Assembly: GCA_900541495.1 (NCBI GenBank)
Contig: UQKC01000035.1
Span: forward strand, 1 to 26,858
Direction of reading: 5' to 3'
From: an uncultured Ruminococcus sp.
GTDB lineage: Bacteria > Bacillota > Clostridia > Oscillospirales > Ruminococcaceae
DNA length: 26,858 nucleotides
Shown here in pieces: positions 14,431 through 22,725 of the stretch. Positions within the stretch are counted from its first letter, which is position 1, and the number at the start of each line of letters is the position of its first letter. The notes under the pieces were generated by a model that ran no database searches, was not told the origin of the DNA, and saw only the letters and a list, made by a program, of their open reading frames with translations. Position numbers and translations under genes: made by a program.

Positions 14431-17370
14431 TTAATTCTTGCTGTTTTCCTCCATAGCCGCAACAAGGCTGCGGAGTCTGATCTTTGCCGCGCCGAGGTTG
14501 TTTATTTCGTCTATCTTAAGCTGGGTGTAGAGCTTTCCGCCGCTTTCAAGGATTCCCCTTACCTCGTCAGTTGTGATAGCGTCGATGCCGCAGCCGAATG
14601 ATACAAGCTGTACAAGCTGCATATCTTTCTGCGTTGTGACATACTGCGCTGCACGGTAGAGTCTTGAATGGTATGTCCACTGGTTGAGGACATCAAGCTT
14701 TGGCGTGTGACCCTTTTTGAAGATGCTGTCCTCGGTGATAACTGCGAGGTTGAGCGAGGAGATAAGCTTATGTATGCCGTGGTTTATCTCAGGGTCAAGG
14801 TGGTAAGGTCTGCCTGCAATGACGATGATAGGCATATTCTGCTTTCTTGCTTCGGTTATGATGCGTTCGCCCTCGGTTTCTATCTCGGTCATATACTGTT
14901 TGAGCGCGTCCATAGCCTTAACATAAGCTGCGGCTGCCTGCTTTTTCGTAATGCCGTAGTCTTTGAGCGATTCAGAGAGGACTTCTGCCGAGTGCTTCGG
15001 AAGGTTTATATCGATATAAGGCGAGATGAAGTTTTTATCGTTAAGCTCGGGGATATTCGCACGGAGAAGCTCGGGGTAATATGCGACAACGGGGCAGTTA
15101 TAATGGTTATCGCTTTCGCCGTCGTCGATATTATAGCTTTCGCAGGGGTAGAAGATGAAGTCCGCGTCCTTTTCAAGCAGGCTTATGATATGTCCGTGCG
15201 CAAGCTTTGCAGGGTAGCAGACCGTATCGGACGGGATAGTGTTCTGACCCTTATAATATGTCTTTCTTGTGCTTTCTTCGGAGATAACGACCTCAAAGCC
15301 AAGCTCGGTGAAAAGCTTTGCCCAGAACGGGAGCTGCTCATAAAGTCCGAGCGCGAGAGGAATTCCGACCTTTGCCTTAGGTGTAACGGTCGGCTTTTCG
15401 TCTGCCTTTGAGAGGAGATGTCTGTACTTGTATTCAAAGAGGTCGAGCGGCTCGGTGGTGCGCTTGATGCCTGCACCCTTTTCGCAGCGGTTGCCGCTGA
15501 TGAATCTTCTTCCGTCGTTGAAGGTTATCATTGTGAGTGCGCAGCGAGAGCCGCAGCCGCCGCAGTTGAGCTGCTTTGACTGGTATGTAAAGTTCTCGAG
15601 AGCCTCGGCGGAGATGATATGCGAAGCCTCTTTGCACTTTTCCTTAGCGTAAAGTGCCGCGCCGAATGCACCCATAAGTCCTGCGATTGCAGGGCGGACA
15701 ACGTTCTTTCCGAGTTCCTTTTCAAATGCGCGGAGAACGGCATCATTGAGGAAAGTACCGCCCTGAACAACGACATTTTCGCCGAGTTCGTCTGCGGATT
15801 TCGCACGGATAACTTTATATATAGCGTTTTTGATGATCGACGAAGAAAGACCTGCGGAGATATCTTCGACCGAAGCGCCGTCTTTCTGCGCCTGCTTGAC
15901 GGAGCTGTTCATAAATACCGTGCAGCGCGAACCGAGGTCAACGGGGTGCTTTGCAAAAAGTCCGAGCTGTGCAAAGTCTGCAATATCATATCCGAGCGCA
16001 AGAGCGAATGTCTGAATGAACGAGCCGCAGCCCGAAGAACAAGCTTCGTTGAGCATAATGCTGTCGATAGCGTGATTTTTTATCTTGAAGCACTTGATAT
16101 CCTGACCGCCGATGTCGATGATAAAGTCAACATCAGGCTTGAAGAATGAAGCAGCTTTATAGTGAGCAACGGTTTCAACGATACCAAAGTCAACGCCCAC
16201 GCCTGCTTTGATGAGGTCCTCACCGTAACCCGTAACGGCGGAGGAAAGTATCGTTATTCTGTCGCCCATAAGAGCGTACATTTCCTTGAGCTTTTCGGTA
16301 ATAACGTCAAGCGGTCTGCCCTTGTTGGAGGTGTAGTGCTGATAAAGCAGCTTGCCCTCTGGGGTGATAAGCACGAGCTTTGTCGTTGTCGAGCCTGCGT
16401 CGATGCCGAGGTAAGCACCGCCCTCGTAAGTGCTGATATCCTCATATTCGAGGTCGCATTTCTTGTGGCGTTCAACGAATTCGTTGTATTCTTCCTTTGA
16501 GGAGAAGAGAGGATCGCCCGTGATGATATCATCGGTCATTTTAGCATTTTCAATGCGGTCGATAACATCATCGAGAGAATATTCGTCCGAAACTTCATTA
16601 GCATGAAGTGCGCAGCCGTAAGCCATAAAGCAGGGTGCATTTTCGGGGAAGACAGCGTTCTCTTCGGAAAGGTGAAGCGTATCTACGAAAGCCTTGCGAA
16701 GTCCCATTTGGAACGAAAGCGGGCCGCCGAGGAAGAGTATCTTGCCCTTTATCTGTCTGCCCTGAGCAAGACCCGAAACGGTCTGGTCAACAACTGCCTG
16801 GAAGATAGAAGCGGCAACATCTTCACGGCGCGCGCCCTGATTGAGGAGCGGCTGAATGTCGGATTTTGCGAAAACGCCGCAGCGCGATGCGATAGGATAT
16901 ACCTTTTCCGCATTGAGCGCAAGCTTATCCATTTCGTCCGTGGTAATGCCGAGGAGCGTTGCCATCTGGTCGATGAATGCGCCCGTACCGCCTGCGCAGG
17001 AGCCGTTCATTCGCTGTTCAACGCCGCCCGTGAGGAAGATTATCTTTGCGTCCTCACCGCCGAGTTCGATAACAACATCGGCGTCGGGATAGCTTTCCTT
17101 AACTGCGATGAAAGCGCCGAAAACCTCCTGAACGAACGGAAGCTCGGAAGCGGTAGCAAGTCCAAGACCTGCCGAACCCGTTATCGAAAGCTTGAACTTC
17201 GCATCGGGGTAGTCCTTTGCGATAATTTCAAGCTGTGACTTTACGGTTTCCTTTACCTTGGAAAAATGTCTTTCGTATTTTGAGTAGATTATCTGCTTGT
17301 TTTCATCAAGAATTACGGTTTTAACTGTGGTAGAGCCGACATCGACTCCGAGTGCATAGACTTTGTTCAT
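14431..17370 (-). CDS. two-module 2-hydroxyacyl-CoA dehydratase activase-related protein
   Basis: This 979-residue cytoplasmic protein has two ASKHA ATPase modules of the BcrAD/BadF/HgdC type followed by an uncharacterised CoA-enzyme-activase C-terminal region. Module 1 (~1-255) has GVDVGSTTVKTVI, and Cys125 (NGSCAGGTG) with Cys164 (SRCGVFAKSD). Module 2 (~318-575) has GIDAGSTTTKLVL, and Cys444 (EACSSGCGS) with Cys483 (GSRCTVFMNS). The 39-residue spacing in both pairs is the same as in the [4Fe-4S]-bridging cysteines of the HgdC/CompA activator. A further cluster, NCGGCGSRC, is at ~602-610. Classical activators drive ATP-dependent electron transfer to a dehydratase. No dehydratase subunits are encoded nearby and the C-terminal HgdB-like part of the longest homologs seems absent, so the partner is unknown. 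ATG 17370 has AGAGGAA, 18 nt after aroK. Confidence 0.92.
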   Translation of the reverse strand: MNKVYALGVDVGSTTVKTVILDENKQIIYSKYERHFSKVKETVKSQLEIIAKDYPDAKFKLSITGSAGLGLATASELPFVQEVFGAFIAVKESYPDADVVIELGGEDAKIIFLTGGVEQRMNGSCAGGTGAFIDQMATLLGITTDEMDKLALNAEKVYPIASRCGVFAKSDIQPLLNQGARREDVAASIFQAVVDQTVSGLAQGRQIKGKILFLGGPLSFQMGLRKAFVDTLHLSEENAVFPENAPCFMAYGCALHANEVSDEYSLDDVIDRIENAKMTDDIITGDPLFSSKEEYNEFVERHKKCDLEYEDISTYEGGAYLGIDAGSTTTKLVLITPEGKLLYQHYTSNKGRPLDVITEKLKEMYALMGDRITILSSAVTGYGEDLIKAGVGVDFGIVETVAHYKAASFFKPDVDFIIDIGGQDIKCFKIKNHAIDSIMLNEACSSGCGSFIQTFALALGYDIADFAQLGLFAKHPVDLGSRCTVFMNSSVKQAQKDGASVEDISAGLSSSIIKNAIYKVIRAKSADELGENVVVQGGTFLNDAVLRAFEKELGKNVVRPAIAGLMGAFGAALYAKEKCKEASHIISAEALENFTYQSKQLNCGGCGSRCALTMITFNDGRRFISGNRCEKGAGIKRTTEPLDLFEYKYRHLLSKADEKPTVTPKAKVGIPLALGLYEQLPFWAKLFTELGFEVVISEESTRKTYYKGQNTIPSDTVCYPAKLAHGHIISLLEKDADFIFYPCESYNIDDGESDNHYNCPVVAYYPELLRANIPELNDKNFISPYIDINLPKHSAEVLSESLKDYGITKKQAAAAYVKAMDALKQYMTEIETEGERIITEARKQNMPIIVIAGRPYHLDPEINHGIHKLISSLNLAVITEDSIFKKGHTPKLDVLNQWTYHSRLYRAAQYVTTQKDMQLVQLVSFGCGIDAITTDEVRGILESGGKLYTQLKIDEINNLGAAKIRLRSLVAAMEENSKN

Positions 17371-17388
17371 TTATTCATTTCCTCTCGG

Positions 17389-17898
17389 TTAGTCTTTTAG
17401 TGCTTTGATTATCCTTTCGGCGATCTCCTCGGGAGTGCCGCTGCCGTCTGCGGTGAAAGCGGAGTTTTCCTTGTAAATGGGCGCTCTGCCGTCATAGATA
17501 AGGTTAAGCTCCTCCTTTGTGTTGTTCGCAACGATAGGGCGGTTTTTGTCGCCCGAAATGCGCGCATAGCAGCTTTCAAACGGAACATCGATGAAAACGA
17601 CCGTTCCTGCCGAATTTGCGATATCGGCATTGACCTTGCGAAGCATTGCGCCGCCGCCGCAGGCGATAACCCCTGCCTTTTCGGAAAGCTCTCTTACAGC
17701 GTCCGTTTCGGCATCGCGGAAATAATCCTCGCCCTTTTCGGCAAAGATCTGCGGAATGGGCATTCCCTGCTTTTCGACAATATAATTATCCATATCGGTG
17801 AAGCCGCAGCCAAGCTTATGCGCGAGCAGCTTTCCGACGGTCGATTTTCCGCAGCCCATAAAGCCGCAGAGAAAAACAGTTTTCTTTTTATTATTCAT
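17389..17898 (-). CDS. aroK: shikimate kinase
   Basis: This enzyme phosphorylates shikimate at the 3-OH with ATP in the chorismate pathway, in the cytoplasm. The product of 169 residues has the normal length. Motifs are Walker A GFMGCGKST, the shikimate-binding DMDNYI and YFRDAE, the GGGAM glycine triplet, and the lid segment SGDKNRPIV. The start is set at ATG 17898 rather than ATG 17904 two codons upstream, because GGGAG is 3 nt from the first ATG and 9 nt from the second. No other aro genes are close; it sits between an uncharacterised pair (18 nt upstream) and the activase gene (18 nt downstream) in one operon. The symbol aroK is used for the family; the aroL distinction is not meaningful here. 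Confidence 0.95.
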   Translation of the reverse strand: MNNKKKTVFLCGFMGCGKSTVGKLLAHKLGCGFTDMDNYIVEKQGMPIPQIFAEKGEDYFRDAETDAVRELSEKAGVIACGGGAMLRKVNADIANSAGTVVFIDVPFESCYARISGDKNRPIVANNTKEELNLIYDGRAPIYKENSAFTADGSGTPEEIAERIIKALKD

Positions 17899-17916
17899 AG
17901 TCATCTTCTCCCGTAA

Positions 17917-18564
17917 TTATTCCCCGTCAGCCGCCTGCGCTTCGTCAGCATATTCAAGCAGCTTTTCGGATAAGCCGTCCTCCATGCAGGTGTAAAAGAC
18001 AGCAAAAAGCGTGTCCGCAAACCCGAGCAGGAACATATTCTTGTTGGTTATCACCGACAGCGCAGGAACGCTGCTCAGGATATACGATTTGAACCAGTCG
18101 GCTGTGAAAGGCGGAAGCTTTTTTCCCTTTCGCACGAGATATTTCGTTTCAAGGAACGATTCCGTTATTATCTCGCGGTAATTCTCCGCACCCTTGTCGA
18201 TAACGGCGTTGTAAAGTCTGTAAAGCTGGTCGTCCGTCATAACATCATCGCCGTTTTTGACGTTTTTAAGCACGGGTATGCGCACCGCAAGGCTGTAGAC
18301 CATGAGCGGCAGCACCTTGTTGTATTCCTCGCTCTGCATCTGGCGGCAGGTGTAGTCGTCAATGCGAAGTCCGAGCGAGCGTATCCCGTCCGTTTCGGGG
18401 AAATTGTTGATGATTATTTTTAGTATGTCCCTTATATCGACATTGTAAAACTCGTTTTCGGCGAGCGAATAGATGTATTTTACTGAGTTATAAAGGCAAA
18501 CGCCGCTCTTTACGATATAATCGGCAAGTCCGTTTATCGCCGCGCTTTCGTTGATGAAATTCAT
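17917..18564 (-). CDS. uncharacterised protein, partner of the zinc-knuckle gene
   Basis: The product has 215 residues and no family is recognised. The first ~40 residues look helical (ESAAINGLADYIVKSGVCLY), most of the remainder is predicted mixed helical by eye, and one moderately hydrophobic stretch (SYILSSVPALSVITNKNMFL) lies in the C-terminal third. No signal peptide, no clear membrane helix and no catalytic motif is visible. ATG 18564 overlaps the stop of the 558-residue gene (ATGA), so the two are translationally coupled and probably act together. The aroK start follows 18 nt after this gene's stop. The role is unknown. Confidence 0.75.
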   Translation of the reverse strand: MNFINESAAINGLADYIVKSGVCLYNSVKYIYSLAENEFYNVDIRDILKIIINNFPETDGIRSLGLRIDDYTCRQMQSEEYNKVLPLMVYSLAVRIPVLKNVKNGDDVMTDDQLYRLYNAVIDKGAENYREIITESFLETKYLVRKGKKLPPFTADWFKSYILSSVPALSVITNKNMFLLGFADTLFAVFYTCMEDGLSEKLLEYADEAQAADGE

Positions 18565-20237
18565 TCGCTCTCACCGCCTTTTTTCAGTCCGTAAGCTTCT
18601 TCACGGGTCATTCTTGTCCAGTTGTACTCCCTGACCTCGGGTTCGGGCTTTTTCGGAGGTTCTTCCTCGTCATCATCGAATTTTCCCGCCATAAAAGCAT
18701 CTGCAAGGCTGTCAAATGTCTCGGGTTTGAACGGCTTTATGATGCGCACCGAGCTTGCATCTGCCTTTATCACCTCGGGGAGAGGTTCGGGCTTCTTTTC
18801 AGGAGCGGCGGCAGGCTGAACGGTTTCCTGCGGCGACATTTTCTCCGACTTTTCAACATCTTCGGGATAGCGGAACTGCGTCTGCGGAGTCATTCTGCCC
18901 TTTTTCACCTCGGCGCAAAGTCTGTCGGAATAATCGAGGAACTCGCCGAGCTGGTCAGCCGTAGCTTCGCCGGCCCTGATGTTTTTCTTCATATCGGAAA
19001 GGTATCTGCTCCATTCGTGGAACTCCTTTTCGTCCATAGCCTTTCCGACACGCTTGTAAAGCGCATTGTATATCTTCTGACCTCTCTTTTCAAGTTCGGG
19101 AGGTATCTGTTCGGGTTTCTTTGGTTCTTCGGGAACGGTCGGCTCGGGTTCTTCAGCGGTCTGAACAGCTTCGGCTTTTTCGGAGGCTTTGAGCGTTTCC
19201 GCCGCCTCGGCAATGGCAGTCCTCAGAGCGTCAGCCTGCTGTCGGCAGGTCATGCCCGAACTGTTTATTCGGTTGCAGAGGAAGCTTTCATCATCGGCAA
19301 CGAAGAATTTTCCGCATTCTTCGCACCTGCGGAAAGCATAGCCGTTCTTCATTATAAGGTCAAATTCAAGATCTATCACAGCCTTGAAGCTGTCGGGGAG
19401 ATATACCTCAACGGGATTTTCCTCCATAGCTTCAAGCGCAAATTTCATATCAAGTTCACCCGGGCGCTTCATTCCGCGGACAAAATCATAAGCGTCCATG
19501 GCAAGCTTGTCTTTTATGTATTCGCAGTTTTTGCCCTCGGGAACGGACATATCACCGCCAAGCTTGAAAGCCTCGGAGAAGCGGCGGTAAACAGCCTTTG
19601 CGACTTTAGCGTTCATAAAAGCGGCGGTCGGTGTCAGCCCCGGGTTGCATACGGAAACTGACGGAAGATTCTTTCCGACCATTCCAAGCTCATTCGCGGC
19701 GACGGAATAGGAAACATCGAAATATTCCTTTCGCACCTTTAAGACCTGAGCGGAGTCAACGGTCTTATCCTCATTAGTGTCATAGATAAAAGCGAGCTTG
19801 TTCTGCGCATATTCCTGCAGGCGGACAATGTTCGTCCAGCCGTTTGAAGCCTTGCCCGACTTGAACATGGAAATGCGGTTAAAAATGGCTTCTTCGTATT
19901 TCGTCTTGGGCGAAATGCAGCGGACCCAAAGCTCGTCAAGACTGATGCGTTCGGAGTGGCAGATGTATTCGATGATGCAGTCGGTCACGATCTCGGAGTA
20001 GTCCGCGCCGATCATGGCTTCAATGTAAGGGTGGGCAGCAGAAATAACGGACTTCGCGTTGGAAACCGTGCTTGCAGGAAGATGCCCCGACTTTTTGGCG
20101 GCTCTGCCTGCGTCCATGCATCTTTCCCAGAAATATGTGAAATCAAATTCGGTAAAATGCAGCAAGGTCTTGCAAAGCTCCAGTTTGTAAAGATTATTGC
20201 TGTCCCTCACCGCGAATTGGATAAATTTTTCTGCCAT
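18561..20237 (-). CDS. uncharacterised protein with a CxxC zinc-knuckle, DUF6076-like
   Basis: The product has 558 residues. Residues 1-300 are unrecognised and mostly helical. At 305-331, RRCEECGKFFVADDE is followed by Cys321 and Cys331, a four-Cys pattern (C-x2-C-x12-C-x9-C) that probably binds zinc. Next come a Pro/Glu-rich linker (~345-382) and a helical segment (KIYNALYKRVGKAMDEKEFH) that resembles the region after the zinc knuckle in DUF6076-type proteins; this is a recollection, not a search. The tail is acidic and proline-rich. The start ATG 20237 has AAAAGGAG. It is first in an operon with the 215-residue gene, aroK and the activase, behind a strong promoter. Nucleic-acid or protein binding is possible but not shown. 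Confidence 0.78.
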   Translation of the reverse strand: MAEKFIQFAVRDSNNLYKLELCKTLLHFTEFDFTYFWERCMDAGRAAKKSGHLPASTVSNAKSVISAAHPYIEAMIGADYSEIVTDCIIEYICHSERISLDELWVRCISPKTKYEEAIFNRISMFKSGKASNGWTNIVRLQEYAQNKLAFIYDTNEDKTVDSAQVLKVRKEYFDVSYSVAANELGMVGKNLPSVSVCNPGLTPTAAFMNAKVAKAVYRRFSEAFKLGGDMSVPEGKNCEYIKDKLAMDAYDFVRGMKRPGELDMKFALEAMEENPVEVYLPDSFKAVIDLEFDLIMKNGYAFRRCEECGKFFVADDESFLCNRINSSGMTCRQQADALRTAIAEAAETLKASEKAEAVQTAEEPEPTVPEEPKKPEQIPPELEKRGQKIYNALYKRVGKAMDEKEFHEWSRYLSDMKKNIRAGEATADQLGEFLDYSDRLCAEVKKGRMTPQTQFRYPEDVEKSEKMSPQETVQPAAAPEKKPEPLPEVIKADASSVRIIKPFKPETFDSLADAFMAGKFDDDEEEPPKKPEPEVREYNWTRMTREEAYGLKKGGESE

Positions 20238-20286
20238 TTAAAATAAAGCTCCTTTTGTAGTCCTGACATACTTACACTTAAAATAA

Positions 20287-20315
20287 ATTATACCACATAA
20301 GTCGTGAAATTTCAA
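20287..20315 (-). promoter_or_regulatory. strong sigma-A promoter of the zinc-knuckle/aroK/activase operon
   Basis: On the minus strand TTGAAA (20310-20315), a 17-bp spacer ending TGTGG, then TATAAT (20287-20292) form a near-consensus promoter with an extended -10. Transcription starts near 20280, giving a leader of about 40 nt. Confidence 0.85.
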
Positions 20316-20412
20316 TAGAAATCGCGCAATTTTAATGTGTAATTACGGTGAAAACAAGTTGGACAAACCGATGCAAAGCGTCTAAAAGCTATGCAGTTTC
20401 GGCCGTTTGCTT

Positions 20413-20470
20413 AGTATAAAACCAGCGCATCCACGAAAGTATCATCGTGACTGCGCTGGTTTCTTATACT
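20413..20470 (-). terminator. terminator of the FAD-dehydrogenase/mnmA/binding-protein operon
   Basis: A long interrupted stem joins AAACCAGCGCA with TGCGCTGGTTT, continues inward with CACGA/TCGTG and outward with AGTATAA/TTATACT. It lies 8 nt after the stop of the binding-protein gene. The minus-strand 3' flank is TTTTATACT. Confidence 0.75.
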
Positions 20471-20477
20471 GTATGCA

Positions 20478-21398
20478 TCATTCTCCGTCCGTCTGAGGTT
20501 CATCGAGAGCCTTTATCGCCGCCGCAATGAAATCCGCAGCCTTGTATACTTCCGATGTCGGGCGCTCCAAAAGCTGTTCCGTTTCTTTGTCAAGGCGTAT
20601 GACCTTGTTGTTCTGCACTGCAGAAAGATCTTCGGGAAGTCGGGATATCTTCATTCCCGACGGAATGATTATGTACTCGGGGTCGAGTTCGAGCAGCCGC
20701 TCTTTCGTGAGCGAGATGCCCTCTTCCTCCGCAGCGGCGTTTTTGCCGAGGTGGGAGAAAAAGTCGCCGCCGAAGCTGCTGTCCGATGCGAATGCAAGCT
20801 TCGAGGACATTATATAAACGTAATTTCCGAGTATGCCGTCATAGTTTGCGAACGATCTTTCAAGCTTTTCAAAGCAGGACGAAACCGCCGCATCTTCGTT
20901 TTCATCACTTCCGCAGAAAACGCGGTAGATGTCATGGTAAAGGGCATAAAGCCCGTCCACCGATGTCGGAGCAGGGATTATAAGCACCCTTGTTCCTGCG
21001 CTTTCGATAGCGGTTATGTCCTTTTTCGCGATAGGACTGTGTGAGATAAGAAGCCCGGGCGCTGCTTTTATTATAGCGTCGGCATCGGGATTTGCCGATG
21101 AGCCGAGATCTGCGAGCGTTGACGGCATTCCGTCAAAACTGCAATAGCTGCTCACGCCGGCAAGCTTGTCCGCAAAGCCAAGCTCTGCGATTATATCCGT
21201 TATCGCAGGTGAGAGCGAGCCTACCGTTTCGGGAGCGGCGTTGAAAACGAGCGAGCCTATCGTCACGGGGTAAGGCTGAACTTCCTCGACCGTGACCTCC
21301 GTCACCTCGGGGGCTTCCTCCTCGACCTGCGCGCAGCCTGCAAAGGCTGTCAATGTCATAGCAGCCGCGAGGACTGCCGCAAAAATTTTAACTTTCAA
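20478..21398 (-). CDS. periplasmic-binding-type lipoprotein (BtuF/FhuD-like)
   Basis: The product is a 306-residue substrate-binding lipoprotein of the helical-backbone class that binds B12, haem or siderophores for ABC import. The start is TTG 21398: GGAGG lies 7 nt upstream and the signal peptide begins there, with the lipobox LTAFAGC and Cys22. Upstream in-frame residues are basic and not signal-like. The two lobes are recognisable (SLSPAITDIIAELGFADKLA near the N-terminus; LTKERLLELDPEYIIIPSG in the second lobe). No permease or ATPase gene is next to it, so it is an orphan subunit or a ligand sensor. Its start overlaps the end of the alpha/beta hydrolase gene by 11 nt. The ligand cannot be told. 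Confidence 0.85.
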   Translation of the reverse strand: MKVKIFAAVLAAAMTLTAFAGCAQVEEEAPEVTEVTVEEVQPYPVTIGSLVFNAAPETVGSLSPAITDIIAELGFADKLAGVSSYCSFDGMPSTLADLGSSANPDADAIIKAAPGLLISHSPIAKKDITAIESAGTRVLIIPAPTSVDGLYALYHDIYRVFCGSDENEDAAVSSCFEKLERSFANYDGILGNYVYIMSSKLAFASDSSFGGDFFSHLGKNAAAEEEGISLTKERLLELDPEYIIIPSGMKISRLPEDLSAVQNNKVIRLDKETEQLLERPTSEVYKAADFIAAAIKALDEPQTDGE

Positions 21399-22170
21399 AG
21401 CTTTCCTCCGTTCCGCCCGTAACCGTGCTCTGTGTTTCTTCGTCAAGAATAAAACCTGCGATAATATCCGCCGTTTGCAGTGTTTGCTCGGCTGCACTTA
21501 TCGAAGCTGTTCCGTCACCGCGCTGTTCGCCGTAAAATGCGAAGCCTGCGTGGTTTCCGCCCTCTATGACCTGCTCGGTGAAGTCGGACGGGAGCTTGGA
21601 CTTTGCCTTTTCATAGCTTTTTCTGTTGAGAATGCCGTCCTCCGAGCCGTATACGGACAGAACACGCATATCGGTATCGCTGAGGTCTTTTGACGGGAAC
21701 GCCGCGAGCAGTACAACGCCCTCAATGCCGCTGTTCTCCGCCGCAAAATCAGCTGCCATTGCTCCGCCGAGCGAATGACCGCCTATGTACCAGTGTTCGA
21801 CCTCGGGGTAGATACTGTTCATTCCGAATGCCGCGTTTTTATCAAAAATAGCAAGGTTGAACGGCATCTTCACCAGCAGGCAGAGAACGCCGTCATTCGC
21901 GAGCCATTCCATAAGCGGCTCATAAGCCGTGTATTCGACCTTTGCGCCGGGGTAAAAGATAAGCCCGTATTTTGCTTCGCCGCTCGGCTCGTATGCCCTT
22001 AAACTGTCGCCGTATTCAATGACCGTGCAGGAATTCAGGCTTGCCGCTTCTGCCGCTTCGGTATCAACGGGGTAAAAATCAAGAAGATAGACCATGACCC
22101 CTGCTGCGATCGCAATGACCGCAGCAATAACGGAGCTGATGATTATAAGCTTTTTCTGCTTGGTGCTCAT
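21388..22170 (-). CDS. membrane-anchored alpha/beta hydrolase
   Basis: The product has 260 residues from ATG 22170, which overlaps the stop of the flavin reductase gene (ATGA); the longer frame to 22233 has no better signal. Residues ~8-31 form a membrane helix or uncleaved signal (LIIISSVIAAVIAIAAGVMV), so the enzyme domain faces outside. Triad residues are Ser133 in GGHSLGGAMA, Asp178 in YGSEDG and His207 in GGNHAGF, in proper order. LIFYPGAKVEYTAYEPL and VKMPFNLAIFDKNAA are characteristic of a Firmicute hydrolase subfamily of this fold. The substrate is unknown; an ester or lipid is likely. The overlap with the binding lipoprotein gene suggests joint function at the envelope. Confidence 0.87.
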   Translation of the reverse strand: MSTKQKKLIIISSVIAAVIAIAAGVMVYLLDFYPVDTEAAEAASLNSCTVIEYGDSLRAYEPSGEAKYGLIFYPGAKVEYTAYEPLMEWLANDGVLCLLVKMPFNLAIFDKNAAFGMNSIYPEVEHWYIGGHSLGGAMAADFAAENSGIEGVVLLAAFPSKDLSDTDMRVLSVYGSEDGILNRKSYEKAKSKLPSDFTEQVIEGGNHAGFAFYGEQRGDGTASISAAEQTLQTADIIAGFILDEETQSTVTGGTEESFES

Positions 22171-22670
22171 TTCGTATATACCTTTAAAATTTCGCCGAAA
22201 TACTGACGGTGAACGGGGTCTTTCGAGTACCACTTCGTCTTGTCTTCATCGGAGATTTTCTCAAAGTCGAAATCAGCCGAATATACCTTTTTGCAGACAA
22301 AAACAAGTTCTGCTTCCTCGAAAGCTGTCGTTCCGTTGAGGAAAACGGGAGTAAGATCGGCTTCTTTTGCCTTGTCGCAGTCACGTCCCGAGTGAGCGCC
22401 GCAGAATTTCAGCGCGTCTTTTCGCTCTGCCGGAAGAAAGCTTACCGTGAAGAGGTCGTTCTTCTCCATAAATCCAAAAGTATGGCGGTTGTGGCGGACA
22501 ACGGCTTCAAAAATGTTCTTTCCCCACATTTCGCCCACAAAGCCCCAGCTTGCGGTCATAGTGTTGAAAGCTTTTTCATCACCGCTCGTGATAAGAAACC
22601 ATTCCTTTGAAATTTTATCCCAAGGGTTGAATTTAAGCTCGGAAATGTTTATTTCTTTAAGTTCGGACAT
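22167..22670 (-). CDS. flavin reductase-like FMN-binding protein
   Basis: The product is a 167-residue cytoplasmic protein with the FMN-binding split-barrel pattern: EWFLITSGDEKAFNTMTASW near the N-terminus, then the NLFTVSFL-like strand NDLFTVSFLPAERKDAL and a DPVHRQYFGEIL end. Such proteins bind FMN and reduce flavins or small substrates with NAD(P)H. The start is set at ATG 22670 because GGAGG lies 8 nt upstream; the in-frame ATG at 22685 overlaps that site. It is separated from mnmA by 55 AT-rich bases, where a weak internal promoter (TTGATT, 17 bp, AATATT) is possible. Confidence 0.87.
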   Translation of the reverse strand: MSELKEINISELKFNPWDKISKEWFLITSGDEKAFNTMTASWGFVGEMWGKNIFEAVVRHNRHTFGFMEKNDLFTVSFLPAERKDALKFCGAHSGRDCDKAKEADLTPVFLNGTTAFEEAELVFVCKKVYSADFDFEKISDEDKTKWYSKDPVHRQYFGEILKVYTK

Positions 22671-22725
22671 AGCAAATACCTCCATTTTGTAATATTTTAT
22701 TTTATGCGGTAAAAATCAAATTTGT

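Larger units (their letters stand above)
14096..14437. repeat. dispersed composite intergenic repeat, copy B
   Basis: The block fills the whole gap between the convergent deoB and activase genes. In order it holds: GGAATTC/AATTCGG units at the deoB stop; TTATTTTGCTCCGC; a 25-bp arm (14162-14186); AATCGCGAAGCGATTTTCGGC (14187 on); a 20-bp hairpin (14234-14280); the exact inverted copy of the 25-bp arm (14306-14330); a GGGCGGAT-ATGG-AATCCGCCC palindrome (14366-14386); and AATAATTCCGAATTAATT across the activase stop. Parts recur in copies A and C. There is no coding frame. Confidence 0.85.

Noticed and set aside
14096..14437. possible CRISPR array because of several repeats
   Set aside because: The repeats are different palindromes in both orientations without regular spacers, and no cas genes are present.
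14668..17238. several long plus-strand frames (247, 176, 112, 211 residues)
   Set aside because: All are antisense to the activase gene with its conserved motifs, and none resembles a known protein.
21399..21497. N-terminal extension of the binding lipoprotein from 21497
   Set aside because: The extension is basic and non-signal-like and overlaps the hydrolase gene heavily; the TTG at 21398 with GGAGG starts directly at the lipoprotein signal.
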